DNA of 6,056 bases. Origin: DASYRX01 sp035253645 (lineage in GTDB: Bacteria; Gemmatimonadota; Gemmatimonadetes; Gemmatimonadales; Gemmatimonadaceae). The position numbers were made by a program, and so were the translations under genes. The notes beneath the pieces were generated by a model, which was not told where the DNA came from, did not search any database, and saw only the letters and a list, made by a program, of their open reading frames with translations. Positions 5,575-6,056 of the stretch are shown piece after piece. Where the stretch lies: NCBI GenBank assembly GCA_035253645.1, contig DATFBW010000102.1, positions 1-6,056 on the forward strand, read 5' to 3'. Every line of letters starts with the position of its first letter. Positions within the stretch are counted from its first letter, which is position 1.

Positions 5575-6056
5575 TCAGTTTCCGCCCGGCCGGAGCCGCA
5601 GCGCGTACCGCGGATTCGTTAGGTCAGCGGCGACAGCGGGAACCAGCAAGGAATCGAGCTCCCCGTCGCTCCACTTTGCGATACGGTCGCGATAGCGGGG
5701 ACTTGCCGGATTCGCGCTCTGTCCCCCTGGATAAATCCCCCATCCACGCACGTTAGGTCCCAGCTCGACGACCATGCGCCAACTCGCACCATACCCGGTT
5801 CCCGCCGAGGGGTTGAGAGTCCCGAACCCACCCTGGACGCCGACGCTTTCGGCGCTGAAGCCGCGCAGCCTCAAGGGGTGATTGATACGCGCGGGCCGGA
5901 GGCGCGCCCAGCGCCATGTAGTAGGCGAGGGAGGGCCGTGCATCTTCGTCAAGGTGTCGTATGCAGCGGCGAGAGCTCGCCGGAGCACGGCATCCCGGTC
6001 CTCTACTTCGTTAGGCGTCTCCCGGACGTCCCACCATGCATTTTTCGGCTGCCCCA
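5575..6056 (-). CDS. Penicillin acylase (peptidase S45) family protein, C-terminal part (5' truncated by window)
   Basis: The frame is open from the right edge, giving 159 visible residues and a TGA stop; the GTG at 5988 is internal because family-like sequence continues upstream of it (WWDVRETPNEVEDRD, visible residues 7-21). The remainder follows the C-terminal end of the beta subunit of S45 Ntn-hydrolases in order: WRWARLRPARINHP (47-60), GGFGTLNPSAGTG (75-87), GASWRMVVEL (89-98), PGGQSANPASPRYRD (109-123) and a W...GELDSLL segment. Family members are periplasmic, self-processing amidases acting on penicillins, N-acyl-homoserine lactones or other N-acyl compounds. The catalytic N-terminal Ser of the beta chain and the rest of the active site lie outside the window, so activity and substrate cannot be judged. 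It is followed after one base by the GTG of the small membrane-protein gene. Three CGTTAGG words occur within these 480 bp. Confidence 0.88.
   Translation of the reverse strand, partial: GQPKNAWWDVRETPNEVEDRDAVLRRALAAAYDTLTKMHGPPSPTTWRWARLRPARINHPLRLRGFSAESVGVQGGFGTLNPSAGTGYGASWRMVVELGPNVRGWGIYPGGQSANPASPRYRDRIAKWSDGELDSLLVPAVAADLTNPRYALRLRPGGN

Larger units (their letters stand above)
580..6016. repeat. Dispersed word GCCTAACG (17 copies)
   Basis: Copies in + orientation (GCCTAACG unless noted) start at 750, 996, 1381, 1782 (ACCTAACG), 2349, 2640, 2917, 3844 and 5508 (GCCTAACA). Copies in - orientation (CGTTAGGC on the + strand unless noted) start at 580, 3550 (TGTTAGGC), 4443, 4644, 4848, 5617 (CGTTAGGT), 5751 (CGTTAGGT) and 6009. 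The core CCTAAC is invariant; 15 of 17 have G after it and 14 of 17 have G before it. A given 7-mer is expected about 0.7 times on both strands of 6 kb with equal base use, and less for this AT-containing word in GC-rich DNA. The copies fall in every gene and encode Pro-Asn, Leu-Thr or Leu-Gly depending on frame; one supplies a stop codon. Confidence 0.85.

Noticed and set aside
5083..5622. 179-residue + strand open frame
   Set aside because: It is antisense to three - strand genes with family or signal-peptide and membrane support; its product is low-complexity Arg/Ala/Ser/Thr.

Overview
The window is GC-rich bacterial DNA with five protein-coding genes and almost no intergenic space. Signal peptides ending in Ala-x-Ala-Gln or Ala-Gln, a TPR plus outer-membrane beta-barrel protein, and a penicillin-acylase-family protein point to a high-GC Gram-negative (diderm) bacterium. 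The overall style fits Gemmatimonadota, but that assignment is inference from protein style only; there is no rRNA or other marker gene here.

Layout. Bases 1-755 (+) hold the C-terminal 250 residues of a membrane-bound family 2 glycosyltransferase cut by the left edge. Five bases later, 761-3454 (+) encodes an 897-residue secreted protein with N-terminal TPR-like repeats, a clan GH-A-like TIM barrel and a CBM9-like C-terminal domain. A convergent gene at 3406-5133 (-) overlaps it tail to tail by 49 bp and encodes seven TPRs followed by a BcsC/YaiO-type outer-membrane beta-barrel. Bases 5134-5216 are the only real intergenic gap and hold a strong hairpin flanked by a direct repeat. At 5217-5573 (-) lies a small integral membrane protein of unknown function, coupled to the upstream gene at 5575-6056 (-), the C-terminal end of a penicillin-acylase (S45) family protein cut by the right edge.

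How the genes may work together. A processive-type GT2 synthase, a secreted glycan-active enzyme and a TPR/beta-barrel outer-membrane protein are the three core parts of synthase-dependent exopolysaccharide systems such as Pga (PgaC/PgaB/PgaA) and Bcs (BcsA/BcsZ/BcsC). I infer an exopolysaccharide synthesis, trimming and export locus, with the exporter unusually on the opposite strand. The S45 acylase and the small membrane protein look like a separate unit.

The strongest unexplained signal is a dispersed 8-base word, GCCTAACG with small variants. It occurs 17 times in 6 kb, in every gene and in several reading frames. It supplies the stop codon of the first gene and is oriented mostly with transcription (14 of 17), reversing where the genes converge. 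This looks like a genome-scale word (uptake, recombination, modification or RNA-level signal) rather than a property of any single gene.
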